From Acidobacteriota bacterium (GTDB lineage: Bacteria; Acidobacteriota; Vicinamibacteria; Vicinamibacterales; 2-12-FULL-66-21): DNA of 15,658 nt. Position 1 is the stretch's first letter. The number at the start of each line of letters is the position of its first letter. Positions 1 through 8,067 of this stretch are shown here, in pieces. A program made the position numbers and the translations under genes. The notes under the pieces were generated by a model. That model ran no database searches and had not been told where the DNA came from. It worked only from the letters and a program-made list of their open reading frames with translations. Location: NCBI GenBank assembly GCA_013697225.1, contig JACCXG010000596.1, positions 1-15,658 on the forward strand. Reading direction: 5' to 3'.

Positions 1-882
1 GGCGGCGCCGGATGGCGCAACTTCCCGCAGTTCGAGGCGCAGGTCATCGATCGCTCGCGCACGCGCGTGCTGGCCTTCCTCAACATCGTGGGCAGCGGCA
101 TGAAGGGCGGGCCGGTCGAGCAGGACCTGGCGGACATGGACGCCAGGCTGACTGCCGAGCGTGCGCGGCAGCACCCCGGGCTGATCGTGGGCGTGAAGAC
201 CGCCCACTACAGCGGACCCGAGTGGGCGCCGGTGGATCGGGCAGTGGAAGCCGGCCGGCTGGCCGGCATCCCCGTCATGGTGGATTTCGGGCAATTCGTC
301 CAGGAGCGGCCCTTCGAGGAGCTCGTCACGAAGCGGCTGCGCCCCGGCGACATCTACACGCACACCTTTCTCGGGCGCGTGCCGATGCTGGATGCGGACG
401 GCAAGATACGCCCCTACCTCTTCGCCGCCCAGAAGCGCGGCGTCGTCTTCGACGTGGGCCACGGCGGCGGCAGCTTCCTCTTCCGGCAGGCGGTGCCCGC
501 CACGCGGCAGGGCTTCTGGCCCGACACCATCAGCACGGACATTCACACCGGCAGCATGAACGGCGGCATGAAGGACATGGCCAGCGTGATGTCGAAGATG
601 CTGAACCTGGGCATGCCGTTGCGCGAGGCGATCGAGAAGTCCACGTGGGCGCCGGCGAAGGTCATCCAGCGCCCCGAATTAGGCCACCTGGACGTCGGCG
701 CGCCGGCCGATGTCGCGGTCTTCCGCCTGCGGGAAGGGGACTTCGGCTTCCTGGACGTATCGGACGCCCGGTTCACGGGGACACGGAAGCTCGAATGCGA
801 GCTGACCGTGCGCGATGGACGCGTCGTGTGGGATCTGAACGGGATGGCATCCGTGGACTGGGAGCAGGCCGGGAGGCGCTGA
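1..882 (+). CDS. Amidohydrolase (EF_0837/Atu3266-like), 5'-truncated by window edge
   Basis: The frame is open from base 1, so the N-terminus, including the usual HxH metal motif, lies outside the window; 293 residues are visible. The rest of a binuclear-metal amidohydrolase site can be read. In partial numbering these are a candidate carboxylated lysine, K66, in GVKTAHYSG; H121 in YTHTFLG; H154 in FDVGHGGGSF; and the catalytic aspartate D180 in TISTDIHTG. The TWAPAKVI and GAPADVAVF segments near the end are typical of the C-terminal part of the fold. Members of this subfamily (EF_0837, Atu3266) are annotated as dihydroorotase-like or deacetylase enzymes; some hydrolyse N-acyl amino acids or acetyl esters such as acetyl-R-mandelate. 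They often sit beside a SelA-like PLP gene, and one lies directly downstream here, though on the opposite strand. The substrate is unknown, and export cannot be judged without the N-terminus. Confidence 0.88.
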   Translation, partial: GGAGWRNFPQFEAQVIDRSRTRVLAFLNIVGSGMKGGPVEQDLADMDARLTAERARQHPGLIVGVKTAHYSGPEWAPVDRAVEAGRLAGIPVMVDFGQFVQERPFEELVTKRLRPGDIYTHTFLGRVPMLDADGKIRPYLFAAQKRGVVFDVGHGGGSFLFRQAVPATRQGFWPDTISTDIHTGSMNGGMKDMASVMSKMLNLGMPLREAIEKSTWAPAKVIQRPELGHLDVGAPADVAVFRLREGDFGFLDVSDARFTGTRKLECELTVRDGRVVWDLNGMASVDWEQAGRR

Positions 883-988
883 ACCGGGAGTTTCGCGGAG
901 GTCTGCATGCCCGCCGATACGGCGTGTTCGCCTCCAGACGGCCGCCAGAGCGGTCAAGGTCGGCCTTGCGCGGTCGCCGTTGACGGGG

Positions 989-2203
989 CTACGCCTCCGA
1001 GGCCCCGGCTGACAGGACCTCACGGATCCGACCCCCCACGATCGCGTCCTCGCCCGGCTGCAGCGTCCACGAGGAGACCTCGAGACGGCGGGCCTGCGCT
1101 GACAGCGGCACCAGCTCGATTGAGGGGTCCCCCTCACGCAAGGCCTGCATCACGTCGGTCGGGGTGACCCGCACCTGCGCCTCCCACTGGATCCGCAGAT
1201 GCGGCACCGCGTTGGCGAGCACCGGCACGAAGCGCTCCGCCCGCACGCCTGGCACCGCGACGACCTCGCGCCGGATCCGCTCGATCGAGTCCTCCCAGCG
1301 CCGCCACTCAGCCTCGTGGTCGTGGGCCATGTACTGCTCGAGCGCGACCAGCATGGCGATCATTTCTTCCTTGTTCACCTTCAGCCCGCGGCCGATCGTA
1401 TCGCTGTGCGGCAGCGTATTGAGGCGGGCTGCCTGTATCAGGTCGCCGCGCCCGAGCAGCAGGCCGGCGCTCTGGGGACCCCGGAGCCCCTTCCCCCCGG
1501 AAAACGTCACCAGGTCGAACCCCATGCGCAGGTAGCGCGTCAGGTTGCCCACTGGAGGGACGTCCGCCGCGGCGTCGTTGAACGTGGGCACCTTGTACTG
1601 CTTTCCGATCCGGACAAATTCCTCCTGCTTGACCTGTCCGAGGGGGTCGCTCTTATTCAGGAACAGCAGGAGCGCTGTCCGATCGCTGATCGCGCCGATC
1701 AGTTCCTCGCGGGTTTCGGCCTCCACCAGGCGGATGCCGCAGTTGCGCACCATGTGGTCGTAGGGGAAGCGGTGGGACTTCTGGACGATCACCTCGTCCT
1801 TCATTCCCGTGGTGTCCGGGATCCGGCGGATTTTGTCGGGATCCGTCCCGGTCATGCAGGCGGCCGTGCCGAGCGTCAGCGCCCCCGCCGCCCCGGAAGT
1901 GACCAGGGCATCCTCGCAGCCGAGCATCCGGCCGATCCGGGCGCCCACGGCCTCCGAGAGATCCGTCAGGCGCACGAACTTCCGGGAGGTCGCCTCGATG
2001 GCGCGCACGCATTCCGGCCACATGAGCGTGGCGGTGAACATGGTGTAGGTGCCGGCGGCGTTGATGATGGGCCGGACCCCCAGCTCCTTGAAGAAGTCGC
2101 GCTCCGCCGGCACCGGCTGGACCGCGGCAGCCCAGTCGGGGAACAGCCCGCCAACCAGCGGCAGGGTCGAAAGGCTCTGGAGAAATCGTCGTCTGTCGGG
2201 CAT
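989..2203 (-). CDS. Tat-type SelA-like (DgaE/EF_0838-like) PLP enzyme, paralogue 1
   Basis: This 404-residue fold-type I PLP enzyme belongs to the SelA-like group that includes D-glucosaminate-6-phosphate ammonia-lyase (DgaE). The leader has a twin-arginine motif (RRRFLQS, residues 4-10), a hydrophobic stretch and AAA before the mature start, which suggests Tat export of an already folded, cofactor-loaded protein. The presumed PLP lysine is K238 in FSGGKGLRGPQ, and D210 in FNDAAAD would contact the pyridine nitrogen. INAAGTYT near residue 47 matches the SelA-type N-terminal motif. The N-terminal tRNA-binding domain of true SelA is absent, and no selB or tRNA-Sec is nearby, so selenocysteine synthesis is unlikely. 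The ATG is preceded by GGAG on the minus strand. The gene lies 54 bases downstream of the triple-RidA gene and is probably co-transcribed with it. Dehydrative deamination is inferred from the family. Confidence 0.9.
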   Translation of the reverse strand: MPDRRRFLQSLSTLPLVGGLFPDWAAAVQPVPAERDFFKELGVRPIINAAGTYTMFTATLMWPECVRAIEATSRKFVRLTDLSEAVGARIGRMLGCEDALVTSGAAGALTLGTAACMTGTDPDKIRRIPDTTGMKDEVIVQKSHRFPYDHMVRNCGIRLVEAETREELIGAISDRTALLLFLNKSDPLGQVKQEEFVRIGKQYKVPTFNDAAADVPPVGNLTRYLRMGFDLVTFSGGKGLRGPQSAGLLLGRGDLIQAARLNTLPHSDTIGRGLKVNKEEMIAMLVALEQYMAHDHEAEWRRWEDSIERIRREVVAVPGVRAERFVPVLANAVPHLRIQWEAQVRVTPTDVMQALREGDPSIELVPLSAQARRLEVSSWTLQPGEDAIVGGRIREVLSAGASEA

Positions 2204-2257
2204 GGGTGTGCTCCAGTCTACAGGCGAAGGGTATCGCGAACGTTCGGGGGCGAGAGG

Positions 2258-3439
2258 TCAGGGCCGGACCGTCGCATCAGCCGTCAGCGTAATCTCCACC
2301 CTGGAGTCCCGGAGCAGCGATCCAGCCTGGATGCAGGATCGAACCGGGAAGCGCTCACGGAAATAGCCGCCGTACGCCTCATTCATGGCCGCGTAGTCGT
2401 CCATGTCAGCCAGGTAGACCTTGGCTTCCACGACGTGGGAGAAATCCAGACCGGCTGCGCGGAGCGTCCGGCCCAGATCGTCCATGACCTCCCGGACCTG
2501 TGCGCCCACGCCTCCCGGCGCTGTGCCGATCCTGCCGGAGAGGAACACCCGATCCCTGACGCGGATGGCGGGGCTGATGATCGGGCCCGGCTTCACGCCG
2601 TCGGCCACGATGATCTCCTTGCCGGTGGCCGCGACCAGGTTGATGACGATCGGCGAGCCACCGGGCAGCTCCCTGACCCCGATGGTCGTACGCGTCGGCG
2701 GCGCCTCTGAGAAAACGCTGCGATAGATCTCGTTCATCGCCTCGAAATTCGCGAGATCGGTGAGGAATACCTCGGCTTTCACGGCGTCGCGATACGCCAT
2801 GCCCGCAGCGCGCAGTACCGTCCCCACGTTCTCCAGGGCCTTCCGTGCGTGGTCCCGGAACGTGCCCTCAGGTAACCGGCCCGTGCGGAGATCGCGGCTG
2901 TCCATCCCCGAGACGTAGAGGTAGTCGCCGTCCCGAAGGGCGGGGCTTGCATGGGTTGAGGTCGTGCCCCCCTCGAGACGAACGGGCGTCAGCTCCCCGG
3001 CGTGAGAGGCGATGAAGGTGATTTCGACCTCGGTGGCGGGCAGGCGGGGAACGCCGACGAGGGTGAGCGCCGGCGGGGGACCGGAGAAGTACTGTCCATA
3101 AATGCGCGCGAAGTCGGCGAATCGATCCGGATACGTGATGTAGGCGTGAGAGTGCACGACGTGCCGCAGCTCGCGGTCATGTTTCTGCAGCAGCTCCTGC
3201 AGGTTCTTCATCAGCTGATGCACCTGCGCGTCGAATCCCTCCGGGTGCTCCCCGGTGGCCGGATTGCGGCTGCCCCACCCGGAAAAGTAATGCGTGTCCC
3301 CCGCTCGCACGGCTGCGACGAAGGGCAGGCGCGGCCGCGCCGGCGGATCCTGCTGTGCCGAGAGGAGACCGGAGCGTGGAGCCAGAAGCAGGGCAGCCAG
3401 GATCGCCGGTACGACGCGAAGAAGACGGGAAGCGGGCAA
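2258..3439 (-). CDS. Exported triple-domain RidA (YjgF/YER057c/UK114) protein
   Basis: RidA proteins hydrolyse reactive enamines and imines made by PLP enzymes. Usual members are about 130 residues and trimeric; this one has three RidA units in one 393-residue chain, at about residues 40-146, 155-272 and 278-390. The TTG start at 3439 is chosen because a perfect AGGAGG lies 6 bases upstream. It gives a clean Sec-type leader (basic RLLR, a hydrophobic core from VVPAILAALLLAP, then SAQQ). The same frame can be extended to an ATG at 3499, but that adds 20 non-signal-like residues. The arginine equivalent to E. coli RidA R105 is present in unit 2 (R250, PPTRTT) and unit 3 (R367, PVRSC). Unit 1 has leucine there (L125, PALTL), so it may be structural. 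The glutamate equivalent to E120 is replaced in all three units. The gene precedes SelA-like paralogue 1 in the same transcription unit. Confidence 0.88.
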   Translation of the reverse strand: MPASRLLRVVPAILAALLLAPRSGLLSAQQDPPARPRLPFVAAVRAGDTHYFSGWGSRNPATGEHPEGFDAQVHQLMKNLQELLQKHDRELRHVVHSHAYITYPDRFADFARIYGQYFSGPPPALTLVGVPRLPATEVEITFIASHAGELTPVRLEGGTTSTHASPALRDGDYLYVSGMDSRDLRTGRLPEGTFRDHARKALENVGTVLRAAGMAYRDAVKAEVFLTDLANFEAMNEIYRSVFSEAPPTRTTIGVRELPGGSPIVINLVAATGKEIIVADGVKPGPIISPAIRVRDRVFLSGRIGTAPGGVGAQVREVMDDLGRTLRAAGLDFSHVVEAKVYLADMDDYAAMNEAYGGYFRERFPVRSCIQAGSLLRDSRVEITLTADATVRP

Positions 3440-3549
3440 CGGGTCCCTCCTTACAGGCTTCAGCGTATTGCTTTTCGATGACGTGGCGATAAGAATCATG
3501 CACGCGGCGCGGCCGTCCCGGCCGGCTCTGCCGACAGAAGGAGCCCGAG
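3440..3549. promoter_or_regulatory. Divergent intergenic promoter region
   Basis: These 110 bases separate the minus-strand RidA/SelA-like unit from the plus-strand SelA-like gene, so both promoters should lie here. The stretch 3463-3498 is clearly more AT-rich than its surroundings. For the plus strand a possible pair is TTGCTT (3468-3473) and TAAGAA (3490-3495), 16 bases apart; the match is only moderate. I could not pick a convincing minus-strand pair or an operator palindrome. The plus-strand ribosome-binding site AAGGAG lies just before the ATG at 3550. Confidence 0.4.
3446..3451 (-). promoter_or_regulatory. Strong Shine-Dalgarno site that fixes a TTG start
   Basis: Read on the minus strand, AGGAGG is followed after 6 bases by TTG (3439-3437). 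This is a textbook ribosome-binding site. It is the reason the triple-RidA gene is started at the TTG and not at the upstream ATG at 3499. Confidence 0.75.
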
Positions 3550-4773
3550 ATGCCCGACAAGCCGAGTCGCAGGAATTTCTTGAAGACCACGGCCGCCACG
3601 GCAGCCGTGATCGGGACGGCCGGACCGGCAGCGCCTGAAGCCCGCGCCGCCCTGCCTCTCCCCGCGCTCGACGGCTCCAGTATCTACACCCGCAAGCTGG
3701 GCATCAAACCGGTCATCAACGGCGTGGGCGTCGTCACCAGTCTCGGGGGGACGAGCATGCCTCCGGAGGTCGTCGAGGCCATGGTCGAGGCGTCGCGCTT
3801 CTTCATTCCCCTCACCGAATTGCAGGAAAAGGTAGGCGCACGGGTCGCCAGCCTTCTGGGCGTGCCGGCGGCCATGGTGTCCTGCGGCGCGGCCTCGGCG
3901 ATCACCTGCGCCACCGCCGCCTGCGTGGCCGGGGGGGACGTGGAAAAGATCCCTCAACTGCCCGACACGACGGGGTTGAAGAACGAGATCATCCAGCAGC
4001 AGAGCCATCGCAGCGGCTACGAGGCGCAGATGACGCTCGTCGGCGCGAAGATCGTCTGGGTCGAAACCCGGCAGGAACTCGACGCGGCCATCAACGAGCG
4101 GACCGCCATGATGTTCTTCCTGAACAAGGCGGATCCGGATGGGAAGATCCAGCGGCGCGAGTGGATCGACGTCGCCCGGCAGCGGGGCGTTTTCACCTTC
4201 AATGACGCCGCCTCCGACGTGCCGCCGGCCGAACGCCTCTGGGCGTACGTCAGGGAAGGCTTCGATCTGGTCGCGTTTTCGGGAGGAAAGGGCCTGCTCG
4301 GCCCGCAGGCCACCGGCTTCCTGCTGGGCCGGGCGGACCTGGTGCGGGCGGCCCAGCACGCCATCAGCCCTCACGGCGGCATCGGGCGCGGCATGAAAGT
4401 CGGGAAGGAAGAGATGATGGGCGCGCTGGCGGCCCTGGAGCGGTATCTCACCGTCGACCACGAGGCGGAGCGGAAGGAACTCGACCGCCGGGCCGACCAC
4501 GTGCTCCGGGCGCTCAGCGGGCTCCCGCACGTCAGCGCGGAGCTGCACGTTCCGGAGATCGCCAACCGGGTGCCGCACGTCTCGGTCACGTGGAACGAGA
4601 CGGCGCTCGGGCTGTCAACCCAGGATGTCGTCGGACGGCTCAGAGGCGGAGACCCGCCGATCTGGGTCTCGCCGGCAGGAGCTGCCGGGGTCCGGGTCTC
4701 CATGTGGATGCTGCGAGACGACGAGCATGAACTCGTCGCGTCACGCCTGCGGGATCTCCTCCGGCGGGCCTGA
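3550..4773 (+). CDS. Tat-type SelA-like PLP enzyme, paralogue 2
   Basis: This is a second SelA-like enzyme of 407 residues, in the same family as the gene at 989-2203. It has the clearest Tat leader in the window, SRRNFLKTT (residues 6-14), followed by an alanine-rich hydrophobic region and an ARA-type cleavage context near residue 33. The predicted PLP lysine is K247 in FSGGKGLLGPQ and the cofactor aspartate is D219 in FNDAASD. H153-R154 in QQSHRSGY matches a His-Arg pair shared with paralogues 1 and 3. The ATG has AAGGAG with good spacing. It is transcribed divergently from the triple-RidA gene across a short spacer and is followed after about 50 bases by a class III aminotransferase gene. 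By family it is probably a dehydrating ammonia-lyase or related PLP enzyme acting outside the cytoplasm. The substrate is not visible from sequence. Confidence 0.9.
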   Translation: MPDKPSRRNFLKTTAATAAVIGTAGPAAPEARAALPLPALDGSSIYTRKLGIKPVINGVGVVTSLGGTSMPPEVVEAMVEASRFFIPLTELQEKVGARVASLLGVPAAMVSCGAASAITCATAACVAGGDVEKIPQLPDTTGLKNEIIQQQSHRSGYEAQMTLVGAKIVWVETRQELDAAINERTAMMFFLNKADPDGKIQRREWIDVARQRGVFTFNDAASDVPPAERLWAYVREGFDLVAFSGGKGLLGPQATGFLLGRADLVRAAQHAISPHGGIGRGMKVGKEEMMGALAALERYLTVDHEAERKELDRRADHVLRALSGLPHVSAELHVPEIANRVPHVSVTWNETALGLSTQDVVGRLRGGDPPIWVSPAGAAGVRVSMWMLRDDEHELVASRLRDLLRRA

Positions 4774-4826
4774 GCGGGTCGCTGGCATCCGCGTCACGGT
4801 GCGAAACCATGACCTCGAGGGCAGCG

Positions 4827-6209
4827 ATGTTCGAAGCGCGCACCAGTTTTCGTGCCGAGGAGCGCGAGCGCAACGTGAGGGCCAGGACCCGGCGTTCGGC
4901 CGAGTTTTACCTCAGGGCGCAGCAGTCGCTGGCCGGCGGGGTGTCCAGCACCATCCGCCGCGGTGCCAGGCCGTATCCCCTGTTCTTCGAGAGGGGTGCC
5001 GGATCGACGGTCACCGACGTGGATGGCAACGATTACTTGGACTACGGCCTGGCGTGGGGGCCGCTGATCCTCGGCCACGCACCGGCCGTGGTCGCCGAGG
5101 CGGTGGCGGCCCAGGCACGCAAGTCGCTGACCTTCGGAGCCCAGCACGAACTGGAGTTCGAGGTCGCCGAAATGGTGAAGGCTCTCGTGCCCTGCGCGGA
5201 TCTGGTGTGCTTCGCGTGCAGCGGCACGGAAGTCGTGCAGACGGCGCTCCGGCTGGCCCGTGGCGTGACCGGGAGGCCGAAGTATCTGAAGTTCGAGGGG
5301 CACTACCACGGCTGGGATGACACCGTTCTCGTCAACTACCACCCGACCGCCGAGGAAATCCGCGCGGCGGCCGGGCGGCCGATTCCTGTCGGGACCGGAC
5401 AGCGTGCTCATGACACGGTGATCCTGGCCGAATGGAACGACAGGGCCGCGGTCGAGCGGGCGTTCGATGCGCAGGGTCACGAGATTTCCGCCGTCATCTG
5501 TGAGCCGCTGCTGTGCAACAGCGGCTGCATTCCGCCTGCCGAGGGATTTCTAGGCTTCCTTCGCGAGATCACGTCGGCCTCCGGGGCTCTGCTGATCTTC
5601 GACGAGGTCATCACGGGGTTCCGCCTGGATCTCGGCGGCGCACAGGCCTTCTACGGCGTGACGCCCGACCTGGCGACCTACGCCAAGGCCCTCGGAGGCG
5701 GCGCGCCCCTCAGCGCGCTCGCCGGCCGGCGCGAGTTCATGGACTGGATTGCGCAGGGCCAGGTGCTCCACGCCGGAACGCTCAACGGCAACCCGCTGTC
5801 GCTGGCGGCCGCCGCCGCGACGCTGAAGACCCTCGCGCGTGATAATGGCGCGGTGTTCGTCGACATGTGGCGGCGAGGTGAACGGTTGAGGACCGGGATC
5901 GAGCAGGCCCTGGCGGCTGCCGGCCTGAGAGCGGTCACGTCGGGCGGGGGACCGATCTTCCAGGTCTCGTTCATGCCAGCCGTCGCGACCACCTACCGCG
6001 AACTGCTCGCGGCCGATACGGCCCTATACGCGAACCTCGTCCTGGCCCTGCTCGACGAAGGCATTCTCGTCCTGCCGGACGGACGATGGTATGTCTCGGC
6101 CGCCCATACGGACGAGGACATCGACCTCACGCTGCAGGCGCTTGAGCGGGCCCTCGATGCGGGGCCGGGCCTCTCCAGGCCTGACCGGCAGGAGCGGGAG
6201 CGCCGGTAA
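4827..6209 (+). CDS. Class III aminotransferase, glutamate-1-semialdehyde aminomutase-like
   Basis: This is a PLP-dependent class III aminotransferase of 460 residues. Diagnostic parts, in order, are GGVSSTIRRG near the N-terminus, LILGHAP, CSGTEVVQTALRLARG (cofactor phosphate binding), FEGHYHGWDD, ICEPL, IFDEVITGFR with the cofactor aspartate D259, YAKALGGG with the Schiff-base lysine K287, and GTLNGNPLS. Layout and length resemble HemL, but motifs differ from true HemL (SGTEVV in place of SGTEA, for example). A biosynthetic role in haem is therefore less likely than a catabolic transamination or aminomutase reaction. There is no leader peptide, so it should be cytoplasmic, unlike its neighbours. 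An in-frame ATG also exists at 4809 but has no ribosome-binding site; the ATG at 4827 has GAGGG 5 bases upstream and is preferred. It probably shares a transcript with the genes on either side. Confidence 0.88.
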   Translation: MFEARTSFRAEERERNVRARTRRSAEFYLRAQQSLAGGVSSTIRRGARPYPLFFERGAGSTVTDVDGNDYLDYGLAWGPLILGHAPAVVAEAVAAQARKSLTFGAQHELEFEVAEMVKALVPCADLVCFACSGTEVVQTALRLARGVTGRPKYLKFEGHYHGWDDTVLVNYHPTAEEIRAAAGRPIPVGTGQRAHDTVILAEWNDRAAVERAFDAQGHEISAVICEPLLCNSGCIPPAEGFLGFLREITSASGALLIFDEVITGFRLDLGGAQAFYGVTPDLATYAKALGGGAPLSALAGRREFMDWIAQGQVLHAGTLNGNPLSLAAAAATLKTLARDNGAVFVDMWRRGERLRTGIEQALAAAGLRAVTSGGGPIFQVSFMPAVATTYRELLAADTALYANLVLALLDEGILVLPDGRWYVSAAHTDEDIDLTLQALERALDAGPGLSRPDRQERERR

Positions 6210-6245
6210 GGTCAGGCATCGATCAAGCCAATCGTGAGGTGTGGA

Positions 6246-7799
6246 ATGAGGTTGAGTGGAACGCTCGCGCTGATTCTGGCCTGCGCATGGACCTTCGTCG
6301 AACCGGCGGCGGCACAGACGCGGAGGATTGCGGTCGGCGGCCTGACCGCCGAATCGAATTCGCTGTATCCCAAGGCCCAGCCGATGGTGGAGGAAGAACC
6401 CCGGGACCCCGCGGTCTGGATGGAGGAGAACGCGAAGGACAGCACGGTCGCCAGCGGCGTCATCGAGGCGGCCGGCAGACTGGGCCTCGAGGTGCACCCG
6501 GTGCTGCGCGCCGGGGCCAGTTTTCTCGGGCATGTCGAGAAGGCGTCTTTCGAGAAGACCCTCGAGAAGCTCGTGCACCAGATACGGACGGCCAGCCCCC
6601 GCTTCGACGGCGTCATACTGATCCTGCACGGGGCGATGGTCGTCGACGGGTACCCGCACGGCGACGCCGAAGTCGTGCGGCGCGTCCGGGAGGCCATGGG
6701 CGAGGACTTCCCGATTGTCGTCACCCACGACTTCCACGCCAACGTCTCCGAGGAGATTGTCAAATACTCCGACGTCCTCATTACCTACAAAGACAACCCG
6801 CACCTCGACACGAAGCAGCGGGGCATCCAGGCGGCCACGATTCTCGCGAAGATGCTCGACGGGACGGTCAAGCCCGTTCAGGCCATCGTGAAGCCCCCCA
6901 TGATCGTGAACATCGTGTTTCAGAACACGTTCGCGGCCCCCTACAAGACCGTCACGGACGAAAGCCGCCGGCTGGAGGAGACCAACCCCAAGGTCCTGGC
7001 CGCGAGCGTGCCGGGGGGCTACCAGTGGGCGGACGTCCCGGCCATGGGCCCCAGTGTCATCGTGGTCACCGACAACGACCCGGAGCTGGCCGAGCGTGAG
7101 GCGAAGCGTCTGAGTGAAATGCTGTGGGGCCTGCGGGACCAGCTCGTGTTGCGCGTACCCGATCCCGCGACGGCCGTAAAGGAGGCGATGGCAGCGCCGG
7201 CGTTTCCGGTCGTCCTCATGGACACGGGCGACAACATCGGCGGCGGATCGACGGGGGATGGCACGTTCATCCTCCAGGAGCTGGTGCGCCAGAAGGCCCA
7301 GGGATGGGTGGTGGTCATCTCCGATCCCGAAGCGAACGCGGCCGCATTCAGTGCAGGCGTGGGCAGTGCGTTCGCCCAGCTGGTCGGGGGCAAGACCGAC
7401 CGGCTGCACGGCGACCCGATACGAATCGTGGGACGCGTGAAGGCGCTGCACGACGGCAAGTACGTGGAGCGCGAGGTCCGTCACGGAGGGGGGCGGTACC
7501 GGGACATGGGCCACACGGCGGTCATCGAGGTCGAGGGCTCGACCAGGGATCTGCCGAATCTCCTGCTCCTGACGAACCGCCCGACCAGTCCCAACAGCCT
7601 GCATCAGCTGATCAGCAACGGCGTCTATCCCGAACGGCAGAAGATCCTGGTTGCCAAGGGCACGACGGCGCCGCGGGCCGCGTATGCGCCGATTGCGGCG
7701 CGCATTGTGGAGGTCAACTCAGGTGGCGCGACCGACGTGAACCCGCGTCGGTTCAGGTTCCAACACATCCGGCGGGGCCTGTTTGGGATCGACAAGTAG
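6246..7799 (+). CDS. Exported M81-family metallopeptidase (MlrC/microcystinase C-like)
   Basis: This is a 517-residue M81/MlrC-type zinc hydrolase. It begins with a Sec leader (a hydrophobic stretch over residues 5-18, then EPAAAQT, with likely cleavage after AAA), so it should act in the periplasm or outside. Candidate metal ligands are D162 and H164 in THDFHANVS and H186 in KDNPHLDT, as in MlrC. HGAMVVDG (H128) and a C-terminal DTGDNIGGGSTGDGT motif are also family hallmarks. MlrC opens linearised microcystin peptides; many relatives in non-cyanotoxin settings have no known substrate, so the role here is probably cleavage of an unusual amide or peptide. The ATG at 6246 is preferred because GAGGT lies 5 bases before it; a GTG at 6234 would prepend four residues. 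It lies 36 bases after the aminotransferase gene. Confidence 0.9.
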   Translation: MRLSGTLALILACAWTFVEPAAAQTRRIAVGGLTAESNSLYPKAQPMVEEEPRDPAVWMEENAKDSTVASGVIEAAGRLGLEVHPVLRAGASFLGHVEKASFEKTLEKLVHQIRTASPRFDGVILILHGAMVVDGYPHGDAEVVRRVREAMGEDFPIVVTHDFHANVSEEIVKYSDVLITYKDNPHLDTKQRGIQAATILAKMLDGTVKPVQAIVKPPMIVNIVFQNTFAAPYKTVTDESRRLEETNPKVLAASVPGGYQWADVPAMGPSVIVVTDNDPELAEREAKRLSEMLWGLRDQLVLRVPDPATAVKEAMAAPAFPVVLMDTGDNIGGGSTGDGTFILQELVRQKAQGWVVVISDPEANAAAFSAGVGSAFAQLVGGKTDRLHGDPIRIVGRVKALHDGKYVEREVRHGGGRYRDMGHTAVIEVEGSTRDLPNLLLLTNRPTSPNSLHQLISNGVYPERQKILVAKGTTAPRAAYAPIAARIVEVNSGGATDVNPRRFRFQHIRRGLFGIDK

Positions 7800-8036
7800 C
7801 GGCGCACGCGCGCGCGACCTTTCCGTCGAGCAGCCCCACCACTCCTCCTTGCAGTCCGCCAGGCCCCGAAGGACTTCATCGAGGAGCACACGCGCGAACT
7901 GCGCCGGCTCCAGGCCCAGTACGGCGAGTACGGCTTCGGGGAGGGGGCGGCGGTCAGGACGGCTCGCGCATGATCGCGGCGCGGTTCTCCATCTGCCACC
8001 ATCGCCGTGCGGATAAGCCTCGGCCGGGCGTCCGTC

Positions 8037-8067
8037 TTGACTCTCCCCCAGGTATCGTGATTAGAGT
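8037..8067 (+). promoter_or_regulatory. Weak sigma70-like promoter candidate
   Basis: TTGACT (8037-8042) matches the -35 consensus in five of six bases. TAGAGT (8062-8067) matches -10 in four of six. The spacing is 19 bases, longer than ideal. The site lies in the only large gap before the gene at 8393, so it could drive that unit, but it overlaps the start of the RidA remnant. The assignment is tentative. Confidence 0.25.

Noticed and set aside
883..988. Intrinsic terminator between the convergent genes
   Set aside because: Only a 5-base-pair stem (CAAGG/CCTTG) around a TCGG loop is visible, with no T run, which is too weak in this GC content.
989..2203. True selenocysteine synthase (selA)
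   Set aside because: The SelA N-terminal domain is absent, a Tat leader is present, several paralogues exist, and there is no selB or tRNA-Sec in the window.
1199..2710. Long plus-strand open frame opposite the SelA-like and triple-RidA genes
   Set aside because: It runs through two genes and their spacer on the other strand and has shadow-like composition.
3440..3499. ATG at 3499 as the start of the triple-RidA gene
   Set aside because: It has no ribosome-binding site and buries the leader 20 residues in. The TTG at 3439 has AGGAGG at ideal spacing and makes a clean signal peptide.
4827..6209. Naming the class III aminotransferase hemL
   Set aside because: Several motifs deviate from HemL and the context is not tetrapyrrole synthesis, so a gene symbol would overstate the evidence.
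6024..7604. Long minus-strand open frame opposite the M81 gene
   Set aside because: No motifs are visible, and the plus-strand product has a leader, metal ligands and the C-terminal family motif.
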